From: Schistosoma haematobium
Taxonomy: Eukaryota; Platyhelminthes; Trematoda; Strigeidida; Schistosomatidae
Assembly (NCBI RefSeq): GCF_000699445.3
Contig: NC_067200.1
Span: 18,279,003 to 18,343,002 of the forward strand
DNA: 64,000 bases
Direction: 5' to 3'
Shown here: positions 1 to 12,000 of the stretch, one piece after another
Layout of the letters: every line of letters begins with the position of its first letter
How positions within the stretch are numbered: position 1 is the stretch's first letter
Position numbers and translations under genes: made by a program
The notes under the pieces: generated by a model
Seen by the model: the letters and a program-made list of their open reading frames with translations, nothing else
Databases searched by the model: none
What the model was told of the DNA's origin: nothing

Positions 1-119
1 CACAATCTTCAATATGAACACCAAGACAGTTAGTTATATTGTAGAGAGCTGAAACGTGGAGAACTATTACAACAACCATCAAAATGGTAGAAGTATTTAC
101 AAACAGTTTTCTAAGCAAT

Positions 120-478
120 ATATTCAATATCCGATGACCGGATGCCATCGATGACATACTGTGGGACAGAAAAAAGCAGATACAAACTGAAGACGAAATC
201 AAGAAAAGACGTTGGAAGTGGATAGAATATACGCTGTGGAAATCATCAAACCACATCACGAGGCAAGTCCTAACTTGGAATCCTTAAGGTAAACAGAAAA
301 GAGGAACGCCAAAGAACACACTCCATCGTGAATTGGAAACAGACATGAAAAGAATGAATAACAACTGGAAACACGTAGATAGGATTGTCAAGGACAGATT
401 TAGATGGGGAATGCTGATGGAAGGCCTGTACTGCTCCACGAGAAGTAACAGGTGTAAGTAACTAAGTAAGAAATTATA
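120..478 (+). mobile_element. RTE-type LINE 3' fragment, degenerate
   Basis: The plus strand encodes a decayed version of the C-terminal tail seen in the better RTE copies at 40.7 and 53.2 kb: an RRWKWI motif, then RGTPKNTLHRE, then a TRSNRCK end followed by a short AAGT-type tail at 460-478. One in-frame stop interrupts the stretch near 285. It is the most diverged LINE tail in the window, so it is probably the oldest. No flanking duplication was recognised. Confidence 0.7.
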
Positions 479-628
479 GTAAAATGTCAGATTAGTACAC
501 AAACTCAGTTCATGATTAGTGATAGTGTTAATTAATTGACCAGAAGTAAAATAAGTTTTGAATAAATCTCACTCTTCAGGAGAAACCAACAATTAATCCA
601 CTATTCAGCACTAATAAATATCTCGATA

Positions 629-813
629 GTTGAGGTCATGCATCAAGTGAAGCTAGACCACCATGGAAAACCAGTAAGCACAGGACGACCGTTTCTTCCT
701 GCTGTAGGATTCTTCAGCAGCGAGCATCCACGATCCCGTCTCGCAAGATTCGTACCCAAGAGCTATCAGTCTTGCGCACGAGCGGTTAACCATTAGACCA
801 CTGAGCTACCACT
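629..813 (-). repeat. Sm-alpha-like tRNA-derived SINE (truncated)
   Basis: On the minus strand this matches the window's common SINE: a tRNA-like head (B-box-like sequence near 745-765), a hammerhead-like middle and a tail ending in the GTTGAGGTCATG / CATGACCTCAAC type sequence. The ribozyme core is altered (CTGAAGA, still fitting CUGANGA) and stem I is weak. The head abuts another copy in opposite orientation at 814. Confidence 0.75.
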
Positions 814-956
814 GATAGGTCCTGGGTTCAATTCTTACAAGGCGGTATCGTGGATGCTCACTGCTGAGGAGTCTCATACTACGACGAAACGACCGTTCAG
901 TGATTCCAGACTTTCCATGGTGATCTAGTTTCAATTAGCTAATGATCTCAACTACT
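814..956 (+). repeat. Sm-alpha-like SINE, head-to-head partner
   Basis: Plus-strand SINE fragment beginning inside the tRNA-like head (GGTCCTGGGTTCAA) and running through a hammerhead core to the usual CTCAACTA tail. With the copy at 629-813 it forms an inverted pair with almost no spacer, so a read-through transcript could fold into a long hairpin. Confidence 0.75.
859..902 (+). ncRNA. Hammerhead ribozyme in SINE (type I arrangement)
   Basis: CACTG then CTGAGGA (fits CUGANGA with G at position 7), stem II GTC...GAC, GAAA, a minimal palindrome-like stem III ending at a GTT cleavage triplet, then CAGTG, which pairs with the first CACTG to form stem I. All conserved core positions are present; GTT instead of GTC may reduce activity. 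Confidence 0.6.
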
Positions 957-1483
957 GAATGTACTATAATATCCACAAAAACCCTTCTGATATGAATAAT
1001 GAAGATCATTAAATCTCTGACACAGATATTTGAAAAAAATTCCCTTATTTTAAATATACTACTTATATACAATATATCAGCCAATATTCATGATTAAGAC
1101 CACTTTAATGTGAACATACAAATTTCAATGAAATACCTCAGAGTATTGATTTAACCTAAAAGTATATTATTCAGTAGTATTCTAATCATGCTTTCTTCAT
1201 TTTTTTTTTCTTCTTCTTCTCAAATAGTCACATGTCTTGTATACCTACTAGCAAGATTAACTCACTCATAATCAAATCATATTAGATAATGATGATATGT
1301 AATAGTAAAGAAGTAAAGAGAAACAGTGATTATTTCTTTATATCATATGAGATGCTGAATAAGCATATTAGTTATTAATAAAGCTTATGATTTACCAATC
1401 ATTGATAGTTTAGAAATTCAGTAAAGTTTGAACAGTTTTGGATAGAAGATATCTTGGTATTAAACAGAATCATCTTAGATTGG
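957..1483. other. AT-rich spacer, nothing recognised
   Basis: AT-rich sequence with a T/C-rich run at 1200-1220. No open frame, splice-site pair or repeat shared with the rest of the window was recognised. Confidence 0.5.
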
Positions 1484-1630
1484 TAGCCCTCAAATGCTGT
1501 GGTAGGGTCAAGAGTAGAGATAGTTAGCTCTGCATTTAGAAGTGCTCTTACATGGCCACATGCATACAATTGCTGACAAGGAAGTTCTGCTCACTACCTT
1601 CTCGTGGTGAAGGTGTTGTTTATGAAATTA
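1484..1630 (+). repeat. Unnamed 0.5-kb interspersed repeat, 5' part
   Basis: Matches the first quarter of the longest copy at 5420-5938: a CTCAAATGC start, a CTCACATGGCCAC-like segment, CTACCTTCTCGTGG and GTGTTGTTTA followed by an AAATTAAGACGACGAAAA segment. The match then changes into a different tRNA-like repeat, so this copy is truncated. Confidence 0.6.
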
Positions 1631-1639
1631 AGACGACGA

Positions 1640-1815
1640 AAACTGAATGCTTAGATAGCTCAGTGGTAACGTCACTAACTGTGAAGCTGGATGACACGGG
1701 ATCGAATCCGTTAAGGAGTATCAGTTCACTTAAGATTACAGGTACACCTTGCTGATGACTACTAAGTAGCAGGAAACCTAGGTCCAGAGTTTCCTGCTGA
1801 CTACCTACAACCATC
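1640..1815 (+). repeat. Second tRNA-like SINE family, single copy
   Basis: Begins with GCTTAGATAGCTCAGTGGT (A-box-like) and has GGGATCGAATCC (B-box-like), the look of a tRNA-derived promoter. Downstream is CTGATGA, a short hairpin, CAG, then GAAACCTAGGTC, which resembles a hammerhead core, but three extra bases between stem II and GAAA break the consensus. It is distinct from the Sm-alpha-like family. Confidence 0.45.
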
Positions 1816-1954
1816 ATCTTATCTAAAGTTGTTTCAATATTGATTATATTCGGAAAGATTTATAATAACAATGTTATGTGTACTAAAAAGCGGACAATGG
1901 GAAATAGTACTGTTGAAACCATTCTAACCTTTTAATCTAAACTGTTATAGTAGG

Positions 1955-2490
1955 TGCTGCAAGGTTCAGCGGATGAGATTTATTATTATTATTTAAACAC
2001 ATAAACATAGGTACAAAGAGGCACCACATATATATGCACCACACTTTTTCAATCGATTTCTGTGAGGGATGGGATACTATCCGGGCGATCAAACAGAAAC
2101 AGATGGTTTTTTTAAGTGACCACACCTCGAGCCTTCGACCTAAAGGTCTGATCCACAAGGCAGTGGAGCAACGTCAGGAGATGCAGTCTCATGGTAACCG
2201 GTGACAAATAATTGGTTCATATGCCATTTACTTCCTTAGTATCCTGGAACCCATATGCACCAGAGGTTTGGAATTAGGGTTTTTCAAATCCACTAGGTGG
2301 ACTCCCTGTGTTCACCAACATGGTTAAAGCATTGGATATTCGCTTTCCCTCCTCTCAATTTCGTAAACAACACTTATGCCGTGAGAAGGCAGTGATTAAA
2401 ACTACTCTGGCAGTGGTTGTATGCACGTGGCCACATGACAGCATTTGGAAGGGGGAGGGCAGACTCTTTACACCCTCGGTCGTACCAGGG
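1955..2490 (-). repeat. Unnamed 0.5-kb interspersed repeat, near full length
   Basis: Reverse complement of the copy at 5420-5938: TTTAAACACATAAACATAGG at the 3' side, the AAGGTCTGATCCACAAGGCAG core, the GTAACCGGTGACAA segment and the GTGGCCACATG segment follow in order. Compared with that copy it is diverged and carries small indels. It has no long open frame and no terminal inverted repeats that I can see. Confidence 0.65.
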
Positions 2491-2907
2491 CATTGTTTTC
2501 TTTCCCTATTTCAGTCAATGTTTTCAATTGAACAATCAAATTGACTCTAGTAACGAATTGTACAGAGTATAGTATATCATTCACTATCTAATATAAGTCC
2601 AAACTATAGAAATCTCTATGTTCTTACAATCTATTATCATTTATACTTTATTTCAATTCAATTACCGATATTATCTTGTTCTAATTTATGGAAGGGTCTT
2701 ATTACTACCTTTCATTCCCTGCTTAGTAACATCTTAGAATCAGATTATCATTATTATTGTTGTTATTGTTATTATGACAAGAATTCTCAGATTATTGTTC
2801 ATAATGAAACAATCATACTGTTCTGATCTTATTGATCACTTGTTATCTCATTTTCAATCTGATCAATTCATATCTATATGTTCATTATAATAATAAATAT
2901 GTCAACT
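2491..2907. other. AT-rich spacer
   Basis: AT-rich sequence with short TTATTG/TTATTA runs near 2750-2775. No gene or recognisable repeat was found. Confidence 0.5.
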
Positions 2908-2919
2908 AATTGGACAATA

Positions 2920-3389
2920 TTCTCTTCAATAAAATTTGGGATGAGCAACAAGTACCGACAGAATGGAAAAAAAGACTTCTAGTCAAAATACCAAAGAAAG
3001 GCGATCTCAGCAAGTGTGATAACTACAGAGGCATCACTCTTCTCTCAATAACGGGACACTATTAACAATAACCAACTGTGGGAAAGAACAAACCAGATCC
3101 CAGTGGAGGAAGAAATTAGGAAAAGGCGCTGGAAGTGGATAGGACACACATTGAGGAAAGCACCCAACTGCGTTACAAGACAAGCTCTGATGTGGGGTCC
3201 TCAAAGCCAAAAGAGGAGAGGTAGACCAAAGAACACATTACGCCGAGAAATGGAGATAGACATGAGAAAAATGAACAAGAATTGGATGGAATTAGAAAAG
3301 AAGGCCCAGGACAGAGTGGGTTGGAGAATGATGGTCGGCGGCCTATGCTCCATTAGAAGTAGCAGGCGTAAATAAGTTAGTAAGTAAGC
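2920..3389 (+). mobile_element. RTE LINE copy, 5'-truncated and internally deleted, with 12-bp target duplication
   Basis: The plus strand starts in the reverse transcriptase (FNKIWDEQQVPTEW, then [16 protein letters not shown]), jumps after TLLSIT to [12 protein letters not shown] and continues through [14 protein letters not shown] to the end RSSRRK with an AAGTTAGTAAGTAAG tail. Relative to the copies at 40.7 and 53.2 kb, the catalytic part of the reverse transcriptase is missing, so it is inactive. The insertion is bounded by perfect 12-bp direct repeats AATTGGACAATA at 2908-2919 and 3390-3401, a normal target-primed insertion. The last 90 residues remain open. Confidence 0.9.
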
Positions 3390-3565
3390 AATTGGACAAT
3401 AGTATTTATCGGGAGTTAAGATGCGGAATTGTCTTGATTTATTATGTATTGCTTAAATATTATATCAGTAGTTTACATTTTATAGATTTCTAACAAAACC
3501 TGTTTGATTTGTACAGGTTTTTCTTGTTTTTATACATTGATAGATGCTGGATCAATAGAAATTTA

Positions 3566-3935
3566 TTGACTTTAGGTCATGAATCGATCAATGTTAAGCC
3601 ATCATTGGAAACCTGGAAGTATTGGATAACCGCCCCGTTTTACTATGGGATTCAAAAGTGTACATACACGATTCTGCACTCGGTATTCGAATTCACAACC
3701 TTCAGTCTAGAGGGCTAACGCTTAAGTTTTAAAGCACTGATTTGACGTCCAACGGTGTTAGTGTCTAACTTCAATCATGTTACATTGTCTTCTGTGGGTA
3801 ATGGCTTCACAGCCGACACGGTTGAACTCCACTGGTCACGGATTCTTACTAGAACTCCGAGAATTCCCCCGTCGAAGCTAGTCACTAGTGAACACATGAT
3901 ATTTATCAGTATACGGTTGTGAAGATTGTTGACTT
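3566..3935 (-). repeat. Sm-alpha-like SINE, degenerate, with extension
   Basis: Minus-strand copy: tail TTTAGGTCATGAATCGATC, a degenerate hammerhead region near 3620-3665, the tRNA-like head, then the GACGTCCAACGGTGTTAGTG leader. It continues into the recurrent CTCCACTGGTCAC...ACTAGAACTCCGAGAATTCC extension also found near 11.1, 11.8 and 22.15 kb. Confidence 0.65.
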
Positions 3936-3940
3936 TTATT

Positions 3941-4250
3941 CAAGATCATGAACCGATCAGTGTTAGATCACCACTGAAAATCTATTTGGTAGATATCTGC
4001 TATTACCCTATTTAATGGTTGAATTCATGAGTCCATTAAAACTAGATCAATAATGAAAACCTAGAAGCATTAATCGGCCATTTCGATCTAGTATGGGACT
4101 CTCTAGAACTGCTCATTAATGATCCGTCATGTGAAACTCGAACCCAGGATTTTTGATCTCATGCGCCAACACTTAACCTCTAGACCACTGAGTCGGCATC
4201 TAATTCCAACTAATCCACGATATTGTGCAACCGTCCACCATTATGTTCAG
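3941..4250 (-). repeat. Sm-alpha-like SINE fragments (two)
   Basis: A short tail fragment at 3941-3990 (ATCATGAACCGATCAGTG) is followed by a longer minus-strand copy at 4011-4225 whose hammerhead stem II and CTGANGA box are mutated. The tRNA-like head is readable at 4150-4195. Confidence 0.65.
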
Positions 4251-4679
4251 TGAGTAACTGTTTCACCTTAATAATGATGATCATGTTACATTTATGTGAT
4301 AATCTTATTATCACTTCTATCTAAAGTCTACACTCATGATGTCATTCAGAAGAATGATGAAAGCTTCACAATCAAATCATCCAACTCAAAGAACTAAAAC
4401 TTCATCACTTAATATTGACCTCCTAGATTCCATGACTAATCACTATCCATCTTTACTTACTTAAAATTCGATTCATTTAATAGAATAATATAAAGTAAAA
4501 AAGAAAAAAATGAGAAAAAAAGAGAAAAGAAAGAAAGAAATTCTTCAGTTTATAAATGTATACACAGTTATTTCACTTATATATAAGTCATATGATGCAA
4601 TTACATTTTTATAAAGTATGAATATTGAGAATAAAACAAAATAAAAACTCATATAGAAACAAAATGAACGCGTAGATAT

Positions 4680-4850
4680 ATGTGTGCGTGTGTGCGTGTG
4701 AGCGAGAGAGAGAGAGGAGGGAGGGAGGGAAGGAGGGGGAGAGGGAGGGGAGGGAAGGAAGAGAGAGGAACAGAGGGAGGTAGACGAGTAAATAGTGAAT
4801 ATAATAGAACGTCACTCTCTCTCTCTCTCTATCTCTCTCCATATATGTAT
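4680..4850. repeat. Low-complexity GT/GA/CT tract
   Basis: GT-rich then GAGAGA/GGGAGG purine-rich sequence at 4680-4785, followed by a CTCTCT tract at 4815-4840. Open frames here on both strands are products of the simple repeats. Confidence 0.85.
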
Positions 4851-4912
4851 ATATACATATGCAATTGAGAATCATCAGATATTTCAGAGGAAAAACAAAC
4901 AAACAATTGAAT

Positions 4913-5967
4913 TTATTTTCTTGGCTCTGATATTCCACTAGTAGTAAAACATGGTGATGGATCAACACGACCAGCTTTACCTAAACCTTTACCAGTTTCT
5001 ATATCAAAACGTTCTTTATGTGAACCAGTAAATGTTTTTACATTTGTCAATCTAGATGTTGTTGGATCAGAGCTAATTTTCTATAAAAAGAAAAAAAGAA
5101 AAAAATTCAATAAATAATCAATTTTCTATTGATTGATGTAGTAGTTAGTGTATGGTACTCATATTGACAGATATAAGTAGTATGTAAATTTGTCAAAGAA
5201 AAACCAAGATTGAACTGAAGAGAACAGAAAGGTATTGAGAATAACAAGAGAATTGAAAGAATTATAAAGGATGTAAGAGATAATTGAAGGAAGATATTTA
5301 AAGGGTGTATTTGATGTATGAATAACACATTTCACTAAATCTTTAAGTGATTGTATATTAATCAACTAGATGGTTATACCCTCATTAACTGTTTGTTCAC
5401 TACAATTATTATTATTACCCCCAAATGCCCTAGTACGGCCGAAAGTGGGGAGAGTCCGCTCTCCCTCTCGAAAAGTTCTCACATAGCCACGCGTATATAG
5501 TCTATGCCAGGGAAGTCCTACTCAACTTCTTCTCGTGGCGGGGGTGTTGTTTACGAAATTGAGAGGACGAAATGCGAATTTCCGGCACTTTAACCGGGTT
5601 GGTGGACGTGGAGAGTGAACCTAAGGAAGTTGGAAAACCCTCATTCCAAACCAATGGTGCACATGGGCTTCAGTATCCTAAAGGAACAAATGGCGTATGA
5701 ACCAATCGTTGGTCACCGGCTACCAAGGGACTGCATCCCTTATGTTGCTCCACTGCCTTGTAGATCAGACCTTCAGGTCGAAGTCTCCAGGTGTGGTCCC
5801 CTAAGAAAACCACCTGCTTCGGTTTGGGCACCCGGGTAGTATCAAAACCCCCACACAAATCTCATTTGATTTGTGTGGCACATATATATTTGGTGCCTCC
5901 TTGTACCGATATCTATGTGTTAAAATAAAAAAATAATAAATACCAATTATTATCAAGCTGTAAAAAC

Positions 5968-6021
<54 letters not shown>

Positions 6022-9000
6022 ATCTTTTTGTTCTGTTAAAGTACTAGTTGCGTGCGGAGATGTGAACAAGGAATAACCAAGATGATGTAATAGAACTGTA
6101 ACGTGAATGTAGTAAGATGAATAAAATGATTTCTTGAATTGGTTGAAGTTAGACATTAACACCGTTAGATGCTGACTTAGTGGTCTATGTGGTTGACTGT
6201 TCGCATGCGAGACCGATAGGTCCTGGGTTTGAGGTTCGAATTTTTGAAGGCGGGATAATTGATGCACAGTGCTGAGGATTCCCATGCTAGGACGAAACGG
6301 TCATCCAGTGCTTCGAGGTTTTTCATTATAGTCTAGCTTCAATTAACTCATGAACCAAACTATTATAAAATCTTTTCGTTATAATAATTAAAGGTCATAG
6401 ATGTGTAAATAATAAATAAGGTGGTATAATGAGCAATTATGAATAAAATAATGAAAATATGAGACATAAGTAAAGAGAGATATGCAGTAATAATAATAAT
6501 TAAGGCCTAAGTATCGATAACGATCTATATGCACAGTTCTGGCTTGAGCTCATGGATGGCAAGAGGTTCGGGTATTTTTAGGAGTTGGATACGAAGAAAT
6601 CCAGGTAGATTTGAACGAATCGTATATACAACCATAAAATGAAACTGAATAGGTGGAAGGATTACAGTCAATTAGATGGTCAAGTATGGAACTCGTAACT
6701 GCTTTCCTCTCACCCTTGTAGAACCAAACTGGGACATGTTCCTGTATCCGAGTTGATAGCGAGCGCTGGCTATGTCAAATGTATCTTGCTCCAGAAGAGC
6801 AGATGAACTGGTAGATGCACATGGAGGTGACTAGACTGGGGGGTGAGCTTATCTTTTATGGATATAGAAATCAAGTTTCTACTAGTGAACTTTATCTGTC
6901 GCTACAACTATGTTTGGTATCAGTTTAATTTCATTTAAGATCAAGTCATCACTATAACAACTACTCTACTCGATTACTCATTCTGAAAGTGTGTAAATCA
7001 CTTGAAAAATATAAAAACCGATCACTTTTGTTTGCATTTGTCTGAAAAATAATATTCAAATATTGAGAAAGAAAAGATTTAGAATTATTATAAGTAAAGA
7101 TGGGTGGTGGATGACAGTGGAATCCAGGACATGTGTTTCGTCTTAGTTGAGATTTGTCAGCTGGATGTACCTACATCACAGAGTTGGTGTTCACTCCTAG
7201 ACTCGAAGCTAGTGCCATTCACTGATTAGTCCCATATAGAACGAAACGCATTTACTCGATTCCACTACTCTGCACTATCTATCTTTGCTTATAATACTTG
7301 TAACTTAAGGCAGTATCGATGCACTCTGAATAGGATGCAAATATGCCAATAACAGACTGAGCAATTACAGTTCTAAACATCAATGGGAAGTTTCGAACAA
7401 ACAATACAACATGATTATAATCAGAAAGAGGTTTTGTGGATATTATAGTAATTTGTATGCCGACTCAGTGGTCCAGTAGGTTAAGCGATTGCGCGCGAGA
7501 CTGAAGGCCTTGGGTTCGAATTCCGCGAGCGGGATCGTGGGTGCGCACTGTCGAGGAGTCCCACAATAGGACGAAACGGCCGTCCAGTGCTTACAGGTTT
7601 TCAGTGGTGGGCTAACATCAATCAGTTCATGATCTAAACCAAAAACTTAATAATCTCCACAACCCCTAAACTGATAGTAATTTAATAGGTGAATTCATGA
7701 GTCAATTAAAGTTAAACCGACAGGTCCTAGGTTCGAGTCCCGTATGTGAGATCGTGGATGCGCACTGTTGAGAAATCCTATACTGTTCAGTGCTTCAGGC
7801 TTTTCAATGGTGTTCCAACTTACATCGACTCATGAATTCAACCATTGAAACGTTTTATGACTATACGTATATTAACTATACTCTTTAAGCCATAACATAG
7901 TAGAATCTATGAAAATTAACTATGAAATATACTTACAGTACCACCATGAATCGCTGGTGATGTTTCAGCTATTTTACGTTTAAGCTCAATTACTGCATCT
8001 TTATGTTCCATACCGTTGGCAGCAGCATAAACTTTTGCTAATCGACCTTCCAGAAAACTTACAAATCCTGGGAAATCAACGTCTCTGAATAGTAAGTAAA
8101 TAAGAAAAAAGAAACACTTATAGATGTTTAATGTAAACAATATTCATCTTTATTTATTCAGACAGATGCATTATGTTGTAATGGAGAAAACAACGACTTG
8201 AGATGGTGAGGAAGATTTGTAGCTCAGGTTGATGATTTTGATGGAGTTTTGTTCTCTCAGGTGAATGGTTTGGTCGTGGAGCTTTCATCGTTCTTCTGAA
8301 CGACATCATCAGCACAAACTTCAGATAGAAGTGAAGTGTTCGAATTTCTCCATATGTGTTTCACAGCTTGTTCTGTACACCTCGACGTTGATTGGTTCTT
8401 ATTGACCTTAAATTTGTCATTGTTTACTCCTTTGTTTTGGTTGTCTCCCATTGGGAGAGAACAAAACTCCATCAAAAACAACGACTTGACTTTATGAGGA
8501 TGTCAATATAATGAACAACTCCACCTAATAACTAAGACTAAATGAGGGTTATAAAACAATATGAGAAATTAGAATTATGATTGACAGTGTATGGTTAGGT
8601 TTATGAATAGAATCTAGAGTTTTTATCACGAACTGATATTAGTTAAAATGCTAAAACGCTATCTAGACAAATGGATGAATGAATTTCGCGTCAAAATCTA
8701 AGACTAGTCTTCTTAAATCTGATTGGTTCGTTCATAAATTATAGTCTTGCCTAGTTCTCGAAATTGTCAGGATTCACCTAGAGACACTAATCATCATAAA
8801 CTTATATGTTAGTTTTAATTCTTAGAGTTAACCTTAATTACAAAAGTTTTATGTGAGTAAACTTAAACGTATTCATAGTATTAGATGAAGGAAGATTATT
8901 ATGGCTTGTTCATTCATCGAAAGACGACAAATGAGGGTCCACTCATCGAACAACAAAAACACTTTTGGACAAATTCCTAATTATCAGAATGGGTTTTGTG

Positions 9001-12000
9001 GAGTTCAACCAGGTCTGTTGTGAGATAGGAACTCACTGAAGACAATGGTGTACGGTAGCGCAACTTCGTGGATTGGTTGAAGTTAGACATTAACACCATT
9101 GGGTGCCGGCTCAGTGGTCTATTGGTTAAGTGCTCGCACGCGAGGTCAGTAGGTCCTGGGCTCGGGTCCCGCGGGGTGCGGGGTTTTAGGTGCGCACTGC
9201 TGAGGAGTCCCATACTAGGACGAAACGGCCGTCCAGCGCATCCAGGTTTCCAATGGTGGTCTACCTTCAACAGACTCATGATTTCAACCTGCGAAATTCC
9301 TAATTGTTGTGTTAGCCATAGTGTGTCTTATCTATGTTATCATGAGAAATATTCAACCAAGCACGTGGACAATCTTCATCTCAATTGCTAAGTTCATTGG
9401 CTATTTCTTACTTTGTTGTTAGAATTTCAATGGTCTTGCTGCTTTGTTCAAAAGAACCTTAATTAGAATAAAGTATTAAGAGTATAGTGTACTCATAGGA
9501 CCATCTGTCCCTATACAGCTCTATTACTCAGCTTTAGTACGCAACCCTTGATCCGTGGTCATTTCAAGCACAAAGACATCAAATAATGAAATCGCATATT
9601 AGACGGGTAAAGCGATAATCAATGTGCTGATGTGACTTTATACAGAAAAAAAATTGAGAAATGATAGGTTTCCAAAATAAGTGTACACTAACTTGATTCT
9701 ACAAAATTATTACTCTTATTTAAATGTAAGTCTCGCGATTCTGTCGATCACCTCTAACTACCTGAAAATTGATGTACTTTCAGATGTTCAGTAAAGATCT
9801 CAATTTTATAATAGTGTCAAACAGTAAGAATTATGTTTGAGATCATGAATAGATTAATGTTAGACTACCACTGAAAAACTGGAATCATTGGATGGTCATT
9901 TCATTCTAGTGTGGGACTCCTCAGTAGTGGGTACACACGATCCCGAACTCGGTATTCCAACGCACGACCTTCCATCGCGCACCAACGCTTAAGCTCTAGA
10001 CCACTGGAGTCGACGATTAGTGACGTTAATTTCTAACTTCAAACAATCGACGATATTGTGTGAACATTTTCCATTGTCTGCAAAAGATACGAGCCTAGTG
10101 TACGGGAGAGGGGGGAGTAATTTCTGTGAAAATACTTTGTGTTAGCAGTTAGACATTATTATCATTAGATGCCGGCTCAGTGGCCTAATGGTTAGGCGCC
10201 CGGGGTTCGAATCTCGTGAAGCGGGATCGTGGGTCCGCACTGCTGAGGAGTCCCACAACAGGACGAAACGGCCGTCCAGAGCTTCCAGGTTTTCCATGGT
10301 GGTCTAGCTTCAATCGGCTCATGGTCTCAACTATTAAAAGTTAATTAATTGTTCGATTCTGTCTGTCGTTGTGTGATGAAGAAGTTCAAAACCGTTATAT
10401 ACTTTACATGACTAACTGATTAATGAGATCGTTTAACCCCTAGTCTGGAATTTACAAAATAATGATAGAGAAAGGACTATATAATAAAACATTGGATAAT
10501 TCAAATTGCTTTCATTTATTGGAGAGATTTATTTGCATCGTTGATCAGACGATAAGCTTCCTCATTACTGTAGACAATCAAGAATTAAAGAGCTAACATG
10601 TAGATAGCTAGTTTGAACTACAAATATATTCTGAAGACTTCTTACCATTAAAATAAAGTAAGATGGACAAGATATTTCATAGACGAAATTCTTGTCACTT
10701 TATTTAAATTTTAATGGTTGAATTCATAAGTCAGCGTAAGCTAGATCACCAACTGAAAACTTGGAAGCATTGAACTGGCTTCCAGATAGATTTCCTGCGG
10801 TTCATACATATACAAAACAGAGAGGGGTTTTGTGGATATTATAGTAATTTTAATAGTTGAGATCATGAGTCGATTGAACTTAGACCACCATTGAAAACGT
10901 GGAAGCTCTGGACGGCCGTTTGATCCTAGTTTAGGACTCCTCAGCAGTGCGCATCCACGACTCAGTCTCGCAAGATTCGAACTCAGGACCTATCAGTCTA
11001 CAGACCACCCAACAGTGTTAATGTACACGAAATTTCACCACCGTCCAACATTGTCATCAGTAAGTTAAAATCTTACAACAGACTCGGTTGAACTCCATTG
11101 TTCACAGCTGCTCACTAGAACTCCAGTGAGCATATGATGATTATAATGAGAGAGAGTGATTGTGTAGATGTTGTAATAATTTAATAGTTGAATTCATGAG
11201 TGAATTGAAACTAGTACGGCACTCGTCAGTAGTATGCATCCACGATCCCGCCTTACGAAATTCCAACCCAAGACCTGTTGATCTTGCGCATGAACGTTCA
11301 ATATCTAGACCACTCAGCTGGCCGACATCCAACGGTGTTCATTGTCTAACTTCAACCAATCCACAAAATTGCATCACCATCCACCATTATCTTCAACGAG
11401 TTCCTATCTTAAAAACACAATTGTATGAACGAAGAATATTCTTTTCAATAATTTTTCATCAGGTTCTACAATTATAAATCCAGATTAATAATCCATAAAA
11501 TTGGCCAGATGGTTGGCCAATGGTTAAGATCATGAGTCGGTTGAATCTAGACCACCATGGAAAACCTGGAAGCACTGGACGGCCGTTTCGTCCCATTGTG
11601 GAACTCCTCAGCAGTGTGCACCCACGACCTCGCCACCTGCGAGACTCGAACCCAGTGCCCGAGCACTTAACCACTAGACCACTGAGCCGGCATCCAACGG
11701 TGTTAATGTCTAACTTCAACTAATCCACGAAATTGAGCGACACATCCACCATTGTCTTCAGTGAGTTCCTATCTCACAACAGACCTGGTTGAACTCCACT
11801 GGTAACGACTTCTCACTAGAACTCCAGGATATACCTCATGAAGCCAGTCACTAGTGAGCATATGTTGATTTATATCAGATGGGTTTTTGTGTAGATTGTA
11901 GTCATTTCAATGGTTAAGATCATGAGTCTTACAACAGACTCAGTTGAACATCATTGGTCACTACTTCACATTAGACCTGTAGGAAATATCTCTTGGAGAC

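Noticed and set aside
1755..1800. A second hammerhead ribozyme family in the tRNA-like repeat at 1640-1815.
   Set aside because: CTGATGA, GAAA, a palindromic stem III and a GTC triplet are present, but three extra bases separate stem II from GAAA and stem I is poor. Mentioned in the feature but not called.
4609..4968. Open frames through the GA/CT tract on both strands.
   Set aside because: They are translations of simple repeats (RERERE, SLSLSL).
9068..9170. True tRNA genes within the SINE heads (A- and B-box-like sequences).
   Set aside because: No cloverleaf with a 7-bp acceptor stem and anticodon arm can be drawn; the heads are tRNA-derived promoters of repeats.
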